Positions 1-8,753 of a DNA stretch of 64,000 bases are shown piece after piece. This DNA is from Solimonas aquatica. GTDB lineage: Bacteria > Pseudomonadota > Gammaproteobacteria > Nevskiales > Nevskiaceae. Made by a program: the position numbers and the translations under genes. Where the stretch lies: assembly GCF_900111015.1 (NCBI RefSeq), contig NZ_FOFS01000013.1:62001-126000 (forward strand), in the 5' to 3' direction. Under the pieces are notes generated by a model that ran no database searches, was not told the DNA's origin, and saw nothing but the letters and a program-made list of their open reading frames with translations. Every line of letters begins with the position of its first letter. Position 1 is the first letter of the stretch.

Positions 1-480
1 TCCTGGCGTGGCTGCTCTTTCGCCGGATTTCCATGTCCGGCTCTCCCCTGCGCTCGTCGCACAGCTCAGCGCCAGAGACGGGGACCCCAACATCAAAAGC
101 AACAGCGTAGCGACGCTCCGTGCTCAAAGCTGCTATTGCTGTTGCCGTGGCTTTGCTTTTAAACCCCCTTTGCCTCGCACCGAGCAGCGCAGCGAGCGCA
201 GCGGGAGAATCGAACAGGAAGTTCGATTCAGTTGCAGCCGCGCCAGGGATGGCGCGTCTGCAACGGCCCCGAGCACGCGAGCAGCGCAGGCTGCCGCCGC
301 CGCGACAGCGGCGACGGATGCGAGGCGTAGGGCGTGCTTTCTCTTGGGTACTTCTCTTTGCACGAGCAAAGAGAAGTACCTCGGGCGCCGAAGGGCGCAC
401 GAAACCAAGGCCGGATCAGGCAACAGCCCAAGCAGCAACAGCAAAACCCTGGCGGGTTACGTCGCTCGCGCGCCTAAGCC
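1..480. repeat. Long palindromic intergenic repeat, copy 1 (cut by window start)
   Basis: This stretch resembles the intergenic blocks at 7950-8711, 36673-37405 and 43905-44255. Shared modules include a hairpin built on CTTTGC/GCAAAG around 355-380, the text 'GGCCCCGAGCACG' near 265, and a terminal GGCGGGTTACG...CGCGCCTAAGCC arm near 450-480. Only one arm of the larger palindrome lies inside the window. It ends about 30 bases beyond the stop codon of the flavoprotein gene on the minus strand, so it probably also acts as the transcript end of that operon. Open frames across it are Arg/Ala/Pro-rich, occur in several frames at once and match no protein family I know. Confidence 0.8.
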
Positions 481-508
481 TCTCGACCGTACAGCCGCCC
501 GCCACGCC

Positions 509-1798
509 TCAGGCAGCGCGCCGACCCACTTGCAGCTCGATGGCATTCATCAGATACGCCGCGTCCTGCCCCACATCGGCAAAACGCCCGGAGCCCCAGG
601 TGTTCTGCCAGGGCAGGCCCAGGAAATACAGACCGCTGACCGGCGTGATGCCGCGCCGGTGCACCGGCTGACCACGACCGTCGAAGACCGGCGCTTCCAG
701 CCAGCGGTAGTCACTGGTGAAACCGATCGACCAGATCACGCTGCCGATGCCCGCCTCGCGATAGTCCAGCGCGGTGATTTCCGCCTCCGGCTGCCAGACC
801 GGCACATAGGGCGGCTCGACCGGGGCCTCGATGCCCTTGGCGGCGATGTACTGATCGATGCTGGCGCGGATCGCCAGATAGCTCTCGTCGGCACGATCCA
901 GATTGCGGCGCAGGTCAGGCTCGAAGTGAACCTCGCTGCCGCACACATCGGCAAAGCGTCCGTAGAGCTTCATGCCCTCCACTGCGAAACGGCGCAGATC
1001 GATCTCGCGGCCACCGTCGCGGCCGGTGAGATAGTGATTGGTCTTCTCGCGTACCGTCTCCTTCTGCGGATGATCCTCGTAGGCAATCGCGTAGTAGCCG
1101 GATTCGGTGAGCCAGTCGGTGACCTCGCGGCCGCGATACACGCGCGGCGAACGCGGCGCAGTGCCCACGGCCAGATGCACCTGGCGTCCGGCCAGATGCA
1201 GGTCCTCGGCGATCTGACAGCCCGACTGCCCGGTGCCCACCACCAGCACCGCGCCCGGCGGCAGCTGCTGCGGATTGCGATACAGCGAGGAATGCAGCTG
1301 CGCGACGGACGCCGGCAGCCGTTCGGCGGCGCGCGGAATGATCGGCAGCTGATAACCGCCGGTGGCAATCACCACCTGCTGCGCCTGATAGTCGCCGGCA
1401 CTGGTCTTCAGCTCGAAGCCGCCCTGCTTGAGCGGACGCAGGCGCTGCACGTCCACGCCCTCCAGCAGCGGCGGATTGAAGGACGCGACATACGCATCCA
1501 GGTAGGCGACGATCTCATCCTTGAGCATGAAGCCCTGCGGATCATCGCCGGCATAGGGAAAGCCCGGCAGACGGCACTGCCAGTTGGGCGTCACCAGGCA
1601 GAAGGAATCCCAGCGCGACTCGCGCCACTCGTTTGCCGCGCGCTTGCGCTCGAACACGCGATGCTCGATGCCGTGCTGCTTGAGATGCCAGCTGATGGCC
1701 AGGCCCGCCTGTCCGCCGCCGATCACGGCGACCGGAATATGCCTGACGCCGGTCTCGGCGCCACTGAACTTCAGATTCATCTCGCGCTCCTGCGACAT
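509..1798 (-). CDS. nitH: Nit1C-cluster flavin-dependent oxidoreductase (MSMEG_0569 family)
   Basis: Predicted cytosolic FAD- and NAD(P)H-binding oxidoreductase of the flavin monooxygenase-like superfamily; its substrate is unknown. The 429-residue protein has an N-terminal FAD Rossmann motif GGGQAG at residues 27-32, an ATGG segment near 145-148 and a second dinucleotide motif GTGQSG at 188-193, the usual two-Rossmann layout. It is the last gene of a seven-gene minus-strand cluster and starts 4 bases after the preceding small gene. The family is recognised mainly by its co-occurrence with a Nit6803-type nitrilase. That cluster is linked in the literature to growth on cyanide as nitrogen source, but the step carried out by this enzyme has not been assigned to my knowledge. 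The palindromic repeat begins just past its stop codon. Confidence 0.9.
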   Translation of the reverse strand: MSQEREMNLKFSGAETGVRHIPVAVIGGGQAGLAISWHLKQHGIEHRVFERKRAANEWRESRWDSFCLVTPNWQCRLPGFPYAGDDPQGFMLKDEIVAYLDAYVASFNPPLLEGVDVQRLRPLKQGGFELKTSAGDYQAQQVVIATGGYQLPIIPRAAERLPASVAQLHSSLYRNPQQLPPGAVLVVGTGQSGCQIAEDLHLAGRQVHLAVGTAPRSPRVYRGREVTDWLTESGYYAIAYEDHPQKETVREKTNHYLTGRDGGREIDLRRFAVEGMKLYGRFADVCGSEVHFEPDLRRNLDRADESYLAIRASIDQYIAAKGIEAPVEPPYVPVWQPEAEITALDYREAGIGSVIWSIGFTSDYRWLEAPVFDGRGQPVHRRGITPVSGLYFLGLPWQNTWGSGRFADVGQDAAYLMNAIELQVGRRAA

Positions 1799-1802
1799 GG
1801 CC

Positions 1803-2084
1803 TCAGACCCCGAAAGCTTCGACGGTCACCGTGGATTGCGGCGGGTACTGCTGGGCGCGGCGCTCGATCTCGGCGATCTGCGCCAGCGCATGCCCGCAGC
1901 CATAGCCGTACTTCTGCGCGACGCGCTCGCTGGCGTGGAGCAGCGCGTCGCGGCTGCGCTGCACGAACTCATCGCGGGCATAGGCCTGCTGCAGCACGAA
2001 AGCCTCCTGGATGGTGCTCGACGGCGAATAGCAGACGCTGGTGCTGTCATCCGGCCAGCGCACGCGGAAATGCATTTCCGGCAT
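1803..2084 (-). CDS. nitG: Nit1C-cluster small protein (MSMEG_0570 family)
   Basis: A 93-residue protein of unknown biochemical role found in Nit1C/nitrogen-starvation clusters. I chose the ATG giving MPEMHFRVRWPD because family members start this way and a GAGG ribosome-binding site lies 8 bases upstream; a longer open frame adds 15 arginine-rich residues without support. The start lies inside the 3' end of the AIR-synthase-like gene (38-base overlap), which points to translational coupling. There are no membrane segments or catalytic signatures. The N-terminal half is beta-rich and the C-terminal half helical and acidic. Confidence 0.85.
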   Translation of the reverse strand: MPEMHFRVRWPDDSTSVCYSPSSTIQEAFVLQQAYARDEFVQRSRDALLHASERVAQKYGYGCGHALAQIAEIERRAQQYPPQSTVTVEAFGV

Positions 2085-3090
2085 GAGTCGATTCCTCGGT
2101 GAACGATGCAGCCGGCGCAGCGCCGGCACCGCAGCCCATCAGCGGCTGCACGGCAAAATCCCAGGCCAGACGCCGCTGCCCGCCCAGGCTCAGATGCAGC
2201 TGCCGGCTGTCATCGCAGACACCGATGCGCGCCACCGCCAGCTCGCGCGCGGCAAAGCGCGCCAGCACCTTGCGCACCTGCTGCGGCTTCACCGCGAGCA
2301 GAAAGCCGTAGCTGGGAAAAGTGGACAGCAGCCAGTGCGCCCAGCTCACGCGCGCCGGTCGCGGCACGCTGTCCAGCTCCACTTGCGCGCCCACGCCCGA
2401 GCATTCCATCAGCATCAGCAAGGTGCCCAGTACCCCGGCCTGGCTGATGTCCTTGGCCGCGGCGCACAAGCCGTCCTCGGCCAGACGCGGCAAGACTTCC
2501 AGATCGCCACGCAGACGCGCCGCGGGCGCATCGGTGGCGGCGTTCCAGTGCGGATACGGCGGACGATACGCGCCACGCAGATCGGTGACGGCGATCAGCG
2601 CATCACCGGGCCGCGCCGCGAAGCTGCTCAGCAGCTTGCTGGCGCGGCCGAGGATGGCCACCGCCAGCTGCTCGCGCTCGCTGCGCAGATTGCTGTGCCC
2701 GCCCACCACCGGCACGCCATAGGTCTTCGAGGCCGCCGCCATGCCATCGAGCAGCTGCGCCTGCATCGCGGCATCCGCGCTCCAGCTGGCATCCACCACC
2801 GCCATCGGCCGTCCGCCCATGGCGTAGACATCCGAGACATTGACCATCACCCCGCACCAGCCGGCGAACCAGGGATCCTTGGCCACGAATTCGTTGATGA
2901 AGCCTTCGATGGCCAGCAGCAGATGCGTGTCGCCATCGGCAATCGCGGCGCAGTCATCGCCCACCGGCACCGCGGCCTTCGGGTCGGCGATGCCCAGGCG
3001 CGAAACCACCGAGGCAATATCGCGCTTGCCACGCAGGCCGCGACTGGCCTTCAGGCCCGCGACGATTTCATCGAGCAGCTGCGCGAACAT
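2047..3090 (-). CDS. nitF: AIR synthase-like protein (sll0787 family)
   Basis: Member of the PurM/SelD/ThiL ATP-using superfamily, which activates an oxygen or carboxylate group by phosphoryl transfer; the substrate in this cluster is unknown. Visible motifs in the 347-residue protein are the metal/ATP-binding GDDCA at 45-49, the VNVSDVYAMGGRP segment near 83-95 typical of this fold, and GGHSN at 130-134. It overlaps the acetyltransferase stop by ATGA and runs 38 bases into nitG. The C-terminal ~20 residues, beyond the nitG start, look unconserved. Orthologues sit in the same order in the Synechocystis sll0783-0787 cluster, from which the family takes its name. Confidence 0.9.
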   Translation of the reverse strand: MFAQLLDEIVAGLKASRGLRGKRDIASVVSRLGIADPKAAVPVGDDCAAIADGDTHLLLAIEGFINEFVAKDPWFAGWCGVMVNVSDVYAMGGRPMAVVDASWSADAAMQAQLLDGMAAASKTYGVPVVGGHSNLRSEREQLAVAILGRASKLLSSFAARPGDALIAVTDLRGAYRPPYPHWNAATDAPAARLRGDLEVLPRLAEDGLCAAAKDISQAGVLGTLLMLMECSGVGAQVELDSVPRPARVSWAHWLLSTFPSYGFLLAVKPQQVRKVLARFAARELAVARIGVCDDSRQLHLSLGGQRRLAWDFAVQPLMGCGAGAAPAASFTEESTHAGNAFPRALAG

Positions 3091-3641
3091 CAGGCGGCCT
3101 CGCGCAGCTGCGTGTAGAAGCAGCGCTCGCGCGCGTGGCGCGGCGGGTAGTGTTCCAGCTGCGCCTGCATCAGCACATGCGGACGATTCTGCACGCTGAT
3201 CGCTTCCAGGCCCTGCCAGTGCAGACGCTGGAACAGCTTCACGTTCTGCACCTGCACCTGCGCCAGAAAGCGCGTGCAGCCGCGCGCATGCGCCCGGCCC
3301 ACCGCGTGCCGGATCAGCTCGCTGCCCAGCCAGGCGCTGCGCCGGTAATCCTGCTGCACCGCCAGCCGCGAGCCCTGCCAGAGTCCGGGCTGCCGCAGCG
3401 GATCGGCTCGATGGATGCGCACCGTGCCCACCACGCGCTCGCCGATGCCGGCGACGCAGGCGATGGCGGCGATCACGATGGCCTGCTCGTCAATCGCATC
3501 CCGGTCATCGTGCTCGAAGACCTGCTGCTCACGGCAGAACACCTCGCGGCGCAGCGCGGCACAGGCGGCGCGCTCCCAGCCGGCATCGACCTCCTTGATC
3601 AGATAGGCGCCGGGCATGAACACCGTGTTGGGCATTTGCAT
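3090..3641 (-). CDS. nitE: GNAT N-acetyltransferase (MSMEG_0567/sll0786 family)
   Basis: A 183-residue GNAT-fold acyltransferase expected to use acetyl-CoA; its acceptor is unknown. The start giving MQMPNTVFMPG is chosen because a strong GAGGAGG site sits 5 bases upstream; the frame continues upstream inside the radical SAM gene without a better start. The core shows the GNAT pattern VVGTVRIHR...WQGSRLAVQQDYR (residues roughly 80-115), including the basic/Gly-rich acetyl-CoA loop. The stop overlaps the next start as ATGA. Fixed neighbours in Nit1C clusters suggest it modifies an intermediate made by the nitrilase and radical SAM partners; that is inference. Confidence 0.88.
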   Translation of the reverse strand: MQMPNTVFMPGAYLIKEVDAGWERAACAALRREVFCREQQVFEHDDRDAIDEQAIVIAAIACVAGIGERVVGTVRIHRADPLRQPGLWQGSRLAVQQDYRRSAWLGSELIRHAVGRAHARGCTRFLAQVQVQNVKLFQRLHWQGLEAISVQNRPHVLMQAQLEHYPPRHARERCFYTQLREAA

Positions 3642-3651
3642 GGCGGCCTCC

Positions 3652-4770
3652 TCAGGCGGCAACCGCCGGCGCTTGCTGCGCGCGCTGCTCGTAGGCCGAC
3701 AGCGAGGAGCAGGCGCCACACTTGCCGCAGCCGGCCTTGATCTCTTCCGAGCGCAGGCCGCCGGCCATCAGCATGCGGCCCAGGGGTTCCAGCAGCGCGC
3801 GCATGAAGTCGCTGCCGGGCGCTGGATGGTGTTCCAGCGGCGTGCCGCCATTGGGCACGAAGGGCACCACGAAGGGATACACGCCCAGGGCGATGAGCTG
3901 CTCGCTCATGCGCAGAATCGCCTCGGGCGTATCACCCAGACCGGCGAGGATGTAGGTGCTGACCTGGCCGCGCCCGAACACCGCCACGGCATCGGCGAAG
4001 GCCTGCAGGTATTGCTCGATGCTCACGCTCGCCTTGCCCGGCATGATGCGCGCGCGCACCTCGGGCGTGACCGCTTCCAGATGCATGCCCAAGCTGTCGA
4101 TGCCGGCCTGCTTCAGGCGCGTGAACCAGACCGGATCGTCCGGCGGCTCGCACTGGCCCTGGATCGGCAGCGCCACCGCGCGTTTCACGCCGATGGCGCT
4201 CTCGCAGAGGATGGCCGCGCCGCGATCCGTGAAATTGGGCGTGCCGGTGGTCATCACCATGTGCTTGACGCCATCCAGCAGCACCGCCGCGCGCGCCACC
4301 TCGCCCAGCTGCTCGGGTGTCTTGCGGTTGATGGTGCGGCCGTTCTGGAGCGATTCACCAATCGAGCAGAACTGGCAGGACGTGCTGCGCCGTCCGTAGC
4401 GGATGCAGGTCTGCAGCACCGTGGTGGCGAGCACGTCCTGCGCATGCAGCTGCGCGATCTGCGAGTACGGCACGCCGTCGAGCGTCTGCAGGCGATAGAA
4501 GCGCGGACTCCTGGGCAGGCTGATCTGTGCCACCGGAATATCGCGCAGGCGCAGCGTGGCGCGGCCTTGCGCGTCGGCACGGTCCAGCGAAAACGGCGAG
4601 GCCGAGGCACTGCCGGTGTGCACCGGCACCATCAGGGTGCGGCCGTCGAGCGTCAGGGCCTTGTGATCGGAAGGCCCGGCGCCGCCGCGACGGCTGGGGG
4701 CGCCCTCATCGCTGGCCAGGCGCAGGCCTTGGGATTGCAGCTGCGTCATCAAATCCGTGGGAAGGTTCAT
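3652..4770 (-). CDS. nitD: Radical SAM protein (MSMEG_0568 family)
   Basis: Predicted radical S-adenosylmethionine enzyme of unknown reaction. In the 372-residue protein the expected CxxxCxxC signature is replaced by a spaced set C122-x9-C132-x2-C135 (TSCQFCS), and the C-terminus carries a second set C348-x2-C351-x2-C354 in [11 protein letters not shown]. The latter could hold an auxiliary iron-sulfur cluster. The ATG was chosen because GGAGG lies 4 bases upstream; upstream residues in the frame are unsupported. Its 5' end overlaps the nitrilase gene by 65 bases. Family assignment rests on overall similarity, including the [11 protein letters not shown] segment, and on exact gene order with the cyanobacterial sll0783-0787 cluster. 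Confidence 0.9.
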   Translation of the reverse strand: MNLPTDLMTQLQSQGLRLASDEGAPSRRGGAGPSDHKALTLDGRTLMVPVHTGSASASPFSLDRADAQGRATLRLRDIPVAQISLPRSPRFYRLQTLDGVPYSQIAQLHAQDVLATTVLQTCIRYGRRSTSCQFCSIGESLQNGRTINRKTPEQLGEVARAAVLLDGVKHMVMTTGTPNFTDRGAAILCESAIGVKRAVALPIQGQCEPPDDPVWFTRLKQAGIDSLGMHLEAVTPEVRARIMPGKASVSIEQYLQAFADAVAVFGRGQVSTYILAGLGDTPEAILRMSEQLIALGVYPFVVPFVPNGGTPLEHHPAPGSDFMRALLEPLGRMLMAGGLRSEEIKAGCGKCGACSSLSAYEQRAQQAPAVAA

Positions 4771-5734
4771 CTTGCCTCCAGGGCGCAGGTCCGGCCTGCA
4801 CATGCGCGGTGCTTGTGGCACGCGCGTCCAGATTCAGCGACAACAATTCCGGCCGCGCGTAATGGCCGACCGAGTCCATCATGCGTTTGCGCTTGGTGAT
4901 CAGCGCCAGATCCAGATCCGCAAAAATCAGGCCTTCGCCCTCGCGCAGCGGTTCGCACAAGTGCTTGCCCTCCGGCGAGATGATTGCGGTGTAGCAGCCG
5001 CCGCGCAGCGCCTTCTGCAGACCCGGATCGGCGGTCAGCGACGCCACCTGCGTTTCGTCCAGCCAGGCCGTGGCATTGACCACGAAGCAGCCCGATTCCA
5101 GAGCGTGATGGCGCATGCTCACCTCCATCTGCTCGGCGAAGATCGGCCCCACCAGCGAGCCCGGGAACTGGCTGCAGTGGATTTCTTCGTGCTGGCTCAT
5201 CAGCGCGTAGCGCGCCAGCGGGTTGTAGTGCTCCCAGCAGGCCAGCGCGCCGACGCGGCCAATGGCGCTGTCCACCACTTTCAGGCCGCTGCCGTCGCCC
5301 TGCCCCCAGACCATGCGCTCGTGATAGGTGGGCGTGAGCTTGCGGCGCTTGAGCAGCAGGCTGCCGTCGGCATCGAAAATCAGCTGCGCGTTGTAGAGCG
5401 TGCCGTGGTCGCGTTCGTTGATGCCCAGCACCACGACGATGCCGTGCTCACGCGCGGCATCGGCCACCGCCTGAGTGGCGGCGCCGGGCACGGTCACCGC
5501 CTGCTCGTAGAGCTGGAGGTGCGGCGGGCCCATGCTCACCGGCGGCGTGATGAAGGAGAAGTACGGGTAGTAAGGCAGCACGGTTTCGGGGAACACGATC
5601 AGCTGCGCGCCTTCGCGCGCAGCCGATGCGATCGCCGCCAGCACCTTGGCCAGCGTGCCTTCGCGACTGCCCAGCACCGGCGAGAGCTGGGCAGCCGCGG
5701 CCTTGACGATGCGCGAGGCCATCGCGCGCTTCAC
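4706..5734 (-). CDS. nitC: Nit6803-type nitrilase
   Basis: Carbon-nitrogen hydrolase hydrolysing a nitrile to acid and ammonia. The catalytic triad is plain: Glu50 ([13 protein letters not shown]), Lys132 ([19 protein letters not shown]) and Cys166 ([15 protein letters not shown]). Sequence and 342-residue length closely match the Synechocystis nitrilase Nit6803 (sll0784). The GTG start forms a GTGA overlap with the nitB stop; an in-frame ATG four codons on (5722) is the alternative. In Nit1C clusters of pseudomonads this enzyme is induced by and needed for growth on cyanide; the true in vivo substrate here is not shown by sequence. The ~40 residues after the conserved core ([11 protein letters not shown]) are low-complexity. 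Confidence 0.95.
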   Translation of the reverse strand: MKRAMASRIVKAAAAQLSPVLGSREGTLAKVLAAIASAAREGAQLIVFPETVLPYYPYFSFITPPVSMGPPHLQLYEQAVTVPGAATQAVADAAREHGIVVVLGINERDHGTLYNAQLIFDADGSLLLKRRKLTPTYHERMVWGQGDGSGLKVVDSAIGRVGALACWEHYNPLARYALMSQHEEIHCSQFPGSLVGPIFAEQMEVSMRHHALESGCFVVNATAWLDETQVASLTADPGLQKALRGGCYTAIISPEGKHLCEPLREGEGLIFADLDLALITKRKRMMDSVGHYARPELLSLNLDARATSTAHVQAGPAPWRQDEPSHGFDDAAAIPRPAPGQR

Positions 5735-6213
5735 ACCGTCCAGGTGTGCAGCATGAAGGCGTTGTCGTTGCGGTGCAGGAGAATCAGGTCCAGCACGTCG
5801 AGCGGATTGATCGGACGGATGCCCGGCTGCAGCGAGGGCTCGCCATGACCGTAGAGCGCCTGCAGCGCGAAGCGGCAGGCGTAGACCTTGCCGCCTTCAT
5901 CCATGAAGGCCTTGAGCTGATTGTTGAAGTTCTGATGACCGGGAAAGGCTTCGTCGCCGATGGTGGGAAAACCGCGCTGGATGCCCAGGGTCACGCCCGG
6001 ACCGTAGAGCAGCACCGAGGTTTCGAAGCCCTTGCGCAGCAGACGCTTGGCCTGCAGCAGATTGACCAGACCGATGGAGCCTTCGAAGGCCACGGTGTGG
6101 AAGGTGACCAGGGCCTTCTCGCCGGATTTGGCTTTGACGTCTTCAAACACCTTCTCTTCGTAGTCAACGAAGAAATCACCTTTCTTGTGCGCGGGGGCGG
6201 TAACGGCAGGCAT
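5731..6213 (-). CDS. nitB: Nit1C-cluster protein (MSMEG_0572/sll0783 family)
   Basis: First gene of the minus-strand cluster and the most conserved marker of Nit1C. The 160-residue protein is probably cytosolic and DsrE-like in secondary-structure pattern ([30 protein letters not shown]); its function is unknown. The ATG start at [11 protein letters not shown] follows a CGGAGA ribosome-binding site at 6-base spacing; two upstream codons begin with TTG and were rejected. It overlaps nitC by GTGA. Expression probably starts in the 290-base region shared with the divergent MocR regulator, which carries a perfect 8-bp inverted repeat. Confidence 0.9.
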   Translation of the reverse strand: MPAVTAPAHKKGDFFVDYEEKVFEDVKAKSGEKALVTFHTVAFEGSIGLVNLLQAKRLLRKGFETSVLLYGPGVTLGIQRGFPTIGDEAFPGHQNFNNQLKAFMDEGGKVYACRFALQALYGHGEPSLQPGIRPINPLDVLDLILLHRNDNAFMLHTWTV

Positions 6214-6301
6214 GTGCAATCTCCGAAAGCGATGTTGGTTGTCGATGGCCGCTGCGGACCGGCGGCTTCACCACGTCAAATCGCAACCGATGTGCCAGTT
6301 G

Positions 6302-6329
6302 TTGCATGGAATTTCGCGAGGCCATGCAA
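6302..6329. promoter_or_regulatory. Candidate regulator operator (inverted repeat) between nitB and mocR
   Basis: A perfect inverted repeat TTGCATGG-N12-CCATGCAA has half-site centres 20 bp apart, about two helical turns. It lies 89 bases upstream of nitB. The 11-mer ATGCAATCAAT starting inside the right arm (6324-6334) recurs exactly at 6495-6505, on the start codon of the regulator. Both fit binding by the divergent MocR protein, which would control the cluster and itself. No regulator binding data are available, so this is inference from symmetry, spacing and position. Confidence 0.5.
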
Positions 6330-6503
6330 TCAATTCGAGACAATTCTGTAAGCCTTCAAAATTTTTCTGGCACTGTCGCTGCATGACGATTGGAGCTTGA
6401 AGCCAGCAGGCTTTTCTCCAGGGAAGCCGTGCTTCGTTTCGAGGCGGCGCAGCGGCTTTTTAGTGCCTGCCCGCACCACAAAACACACTTTCGGATGCAA
6501 TCA

Positions 6504-7901
6504 ATGTCCAATCATTCCAAGCGCTGGGCCCTGGCCTTGCGCGGCAGCGACAGGCCGGCTTACCTGGCGATTGCCGATGCCATTGCCGAGGACATCCAGA
6601 CCGGCGCGCTGAGCGCCAGCCAGCGCCTGCCCACGCTGCGCAAGCTCGCGGCGGACCTGAAGCTGAACTTCACCACCGTGGCGCGCGGCTATGGCGAGGC
6701 GCAGAAGCGCGGCCTGATCGATGCGCGTCCCGGTCAGGGCACCGTGGTGCGCGAGCTGGTGGCCAGCCAGCCGGTGCACCGGCCGCGCGCCGGCGGCCTG
6801 CTGGACATGACCATGAACATGCCGCCGGAGCCGCGCGATCGCGCGCTGCTGGAGCGTCTGCGTCAGGGCCTGCTGGGGCTGGCCGAGCATGATCCCTACG
6901 AGCTGCTGCGTTACTGCGAATTCGGCGGCAACGTGGAGGAACGCGAGGCCGGCGCCTGGTGGCTGCGCAAGCGCGTGCCCGAGCTGCATCATCAGCGCGT
7001 GCTGCTCTGTCCCGGCGTGCAGTCGGCGCTGCTGGCCTTGTTCGCGGTGCTGGCGCGGCCGGGCGACAGCATCGCCTGCGAAGCCGTCACCTACCCCGGC
7101 ATCAAGGGGCTGGCCACGCAGCTGGGCATCCGCCTGCAGGGTCTGCCGGCCGATGATGAAGGCATCGACCCCGACGCCTTCGCCGCACTCTGCGCCGCCG
7201 AGCCGCCGAAGGCCTTGTACTGCAATCCGGTGTATCTGAATCCGACCACGGCGGTGATGTCGCTGGCGCGGCGGCAGGCGGTGGTGGAAATCGCGCGCCG
7301 CTACAGCGTGCCGATCATCGAGGACGATGCCTACGGTCTGCTGCCCAGCGAGGTGCCGCCGACGCTCACGGCGCTGGCGCCGGAGCTGAGCTTCTACGTC
7401 ACCGGCTTTGCCAAGCATCTGGGTGCGGGCCCGCGCGTGGCGTATCTGTGTTCACCCAATGCCCGCTACGCCGCGCGTCTGGCCGCCACGCTGCGCACCA
7501 CGGCGGTGATGAACTCGCCGCTGTCCTGTTGCCTGGCGCGGCGCTGGATACAGGACGGCACGGTGGAGGCGGTGACGCTGGCGATCCGTGAAGAGTCGCG
7601 TCAACGCCAGCTGCTGGCGCGCCAGATCCTCAAGCGCGCCGAATACCAAAGCAAGGCCGAGGCCTTTCATCTCTGGCTCTCGGTGCCACCACCCTGGAAC
7701 CGCATCGAATTCGCCGCGCACCTGCGCGCGCATGGCGTGGGCGTGGTGATCGCCGACACCTTCACCGTCAGCGGTCCGGTACCGGAAGCGGTACGCGTCT
7801 GCCTGGGCGGCAGCGCCTCGCGCGAGGACTGCGCGCACTCGCTGGAAATCATCGAAGACGCCATCGAGCAGGCACCGGAGCTGGCCTCGCGGGTGCTGTG
7901 A
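6504..7901 (+). CDS. MocR-family PLP-binding transcriptional regulator
   Basis: A 465-residue regulator with an N-terminal GntR winged helix (about residues 15-80: RLPTLRKLAADLKLNFTTVARGYGEAQKRGLI) joined to a fold-type I aminotransferase-like effector domain. PLP-binding residues are visible: Asp274/275 in IIEDDAYG and Lys304 in GFAKHLGAGPRVAY. The ATG at 6504 has a CGGA site 8 bases upstream; ATG 6495 is an in-frame alternative. It is divergent from the nit cluster, so it most likely controls it and senses an amine- or amino-acid-type ligand as an external aldimine. That is the usual MocR logic; the ligand here is unknown. Confidence 0.9.
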   Translation: MSNHSKRWALALRGSDRPAYLAIADAIAEDIQTGALSASQRLPTLRKLAADLKLNFTTVARGYGEAQKRGLIDARPGQGTVVRELVASQPVHRPRAGGLLDMTMNMPPEPRDRALLERLRQGLLGLAEHDPYELLRYCEFGGNVEEREAGAWWLRKRVPELHHQRVLLCPGVQSALLALFAVLARPGDSIACEAVTYPGIKGLATQLGIRLQGLPADDEGIDPDAFAALCAAEPPKALYCNPVYLNPTTAVMSLARRQAVVEIARRYSVPIIEDDAYGLLPSEVPPTLTALAPELSFYVTGFAKHLGAGPRVAYLCSPNARYAARLAATLRTTAVMNSPLSCCLARRWIQDGTVEAVTLAIREESRQRQLLARQILKRAEYQSKAEAFHLWLSVPPPWNRIEFAAHLRAHGVGVVIADTFTVSGPVPEAVRVCLGGSASREDCAHSLEIIEDAIEQAPELASRVL

Positions 7902-7949
7902 GGTCCGTGAGATGTGCGCGTCGCAGCAACCGTAGCGCGGGTAAGCTCT

Positions 7950-8711
7950 CGTAGGGCGGGTTAGGCGCGTGAGCGCCGTAACCCGCCGGGCTTTGCTGTT
8001 GGTTGCTTCGTGTTGTTCTCGATCTCGCCTTGGTTTCGTGCGCCCTTCGGCGCCCGCCGCAGAAGCTCCTCCGTAGGTCGCTTCTGCTCTCTTTGCTTGT
8101 GCAAAGAGAAGTAGGCAAGAGAAAGCACACCCTACGCCTCGCATCCGTCGCCGCTGACGCGGCGCCGGCAGCCTGCGCTGCTCCGCGTGCTCGGGGCCGT
8201 TGCAGACGCGCCATCCCTGGCGCGGCTGCTCTTTCGCCGAACTTCCTGTTCGGCTCTCCCACTGCGCTCGCTGCGCTGCTCGGTGCGAGGCAAAGGGGTT
8301 TAAGAGCAAAGCCACAGCAAAGCACGGCGCAGCGACGCTCGTCGCGCGAAGCTGCTGTTGCTTTTGATGTTGGGGTCCCCGTCTCTGGCGCTGAGCTGTG
8401 CGGCGCGCGCAGGGGAGAGCCGGACACGATGTCCGGCTCAGTTGCGTACAGGCCATGGATGGCCTGTATGCGACGGCCCCGAGCACGTTGCACAGCTCAG
8501 GGACCCGCGCAGCGGGCGCCAGAGCCGGGGTGTGCTTTCTTTTGGTTCCTTTTCTTTGCACAAGCAAAGAGCGAAGCGACCTACGGGGGAGGCTTCGCGG
8601 ACTCCGCCGCCGAAGGGCGGTGGAAGAAGCCAATAGATCAAGAGCAGCGCAAAGCGCAGAATGGCAAAGCCAAGGCGGGTTACGGCGCTATCGCGCCTAA
8701 CCCGCCCTACG
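7950..8711. repeat. Long palindromic intergenic repeat, copy 2 (complete)
   Basis: This is the most complete copy, with perfect 20-bp terminal inverted repeats CGTAGGGCGGGTTAGGCGCG at 7950-7969 and its complement at 8692-8711; similarity continues to 38 bp with two differences. Each terminal arm is itself a hairpin (GGCGGGTTA...TAACCCGCC). Internal modules are also mirrored, for example the CTTTGC/GCAAAG hairpin with its 'AAGCACACC' flank near 8100 and 8540. It lies between the converging 3' ends of the MocR gene and alanine dehydrogenase, so it may serve as a bidirectional transcription end. It contains no convincing gene. Confidence 0.85.
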
Positions 8712-8753
8712 TATCTGCACACTACTTCGGGCACGCGCGACGGCGCGCCGCCA

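Noticed and set aside
1-2086. Long open frame of 692 codons on the plus strand across the repeat and nitH
   Set aside because: It is antisense to a well-supported flavoprotein gene, has Arg/Ala/His-rich composition typical of reversed G+C-rich coding sequence, and matches no family.
7950-8711. Several 90-280-codon frames inside the palindromic repeats
   Set aside because: The same Arg/Ala/Pro-rich words appear in opposite strands and frames of each copy, as expected from the palindrome; no ribosome-binding site or family match.
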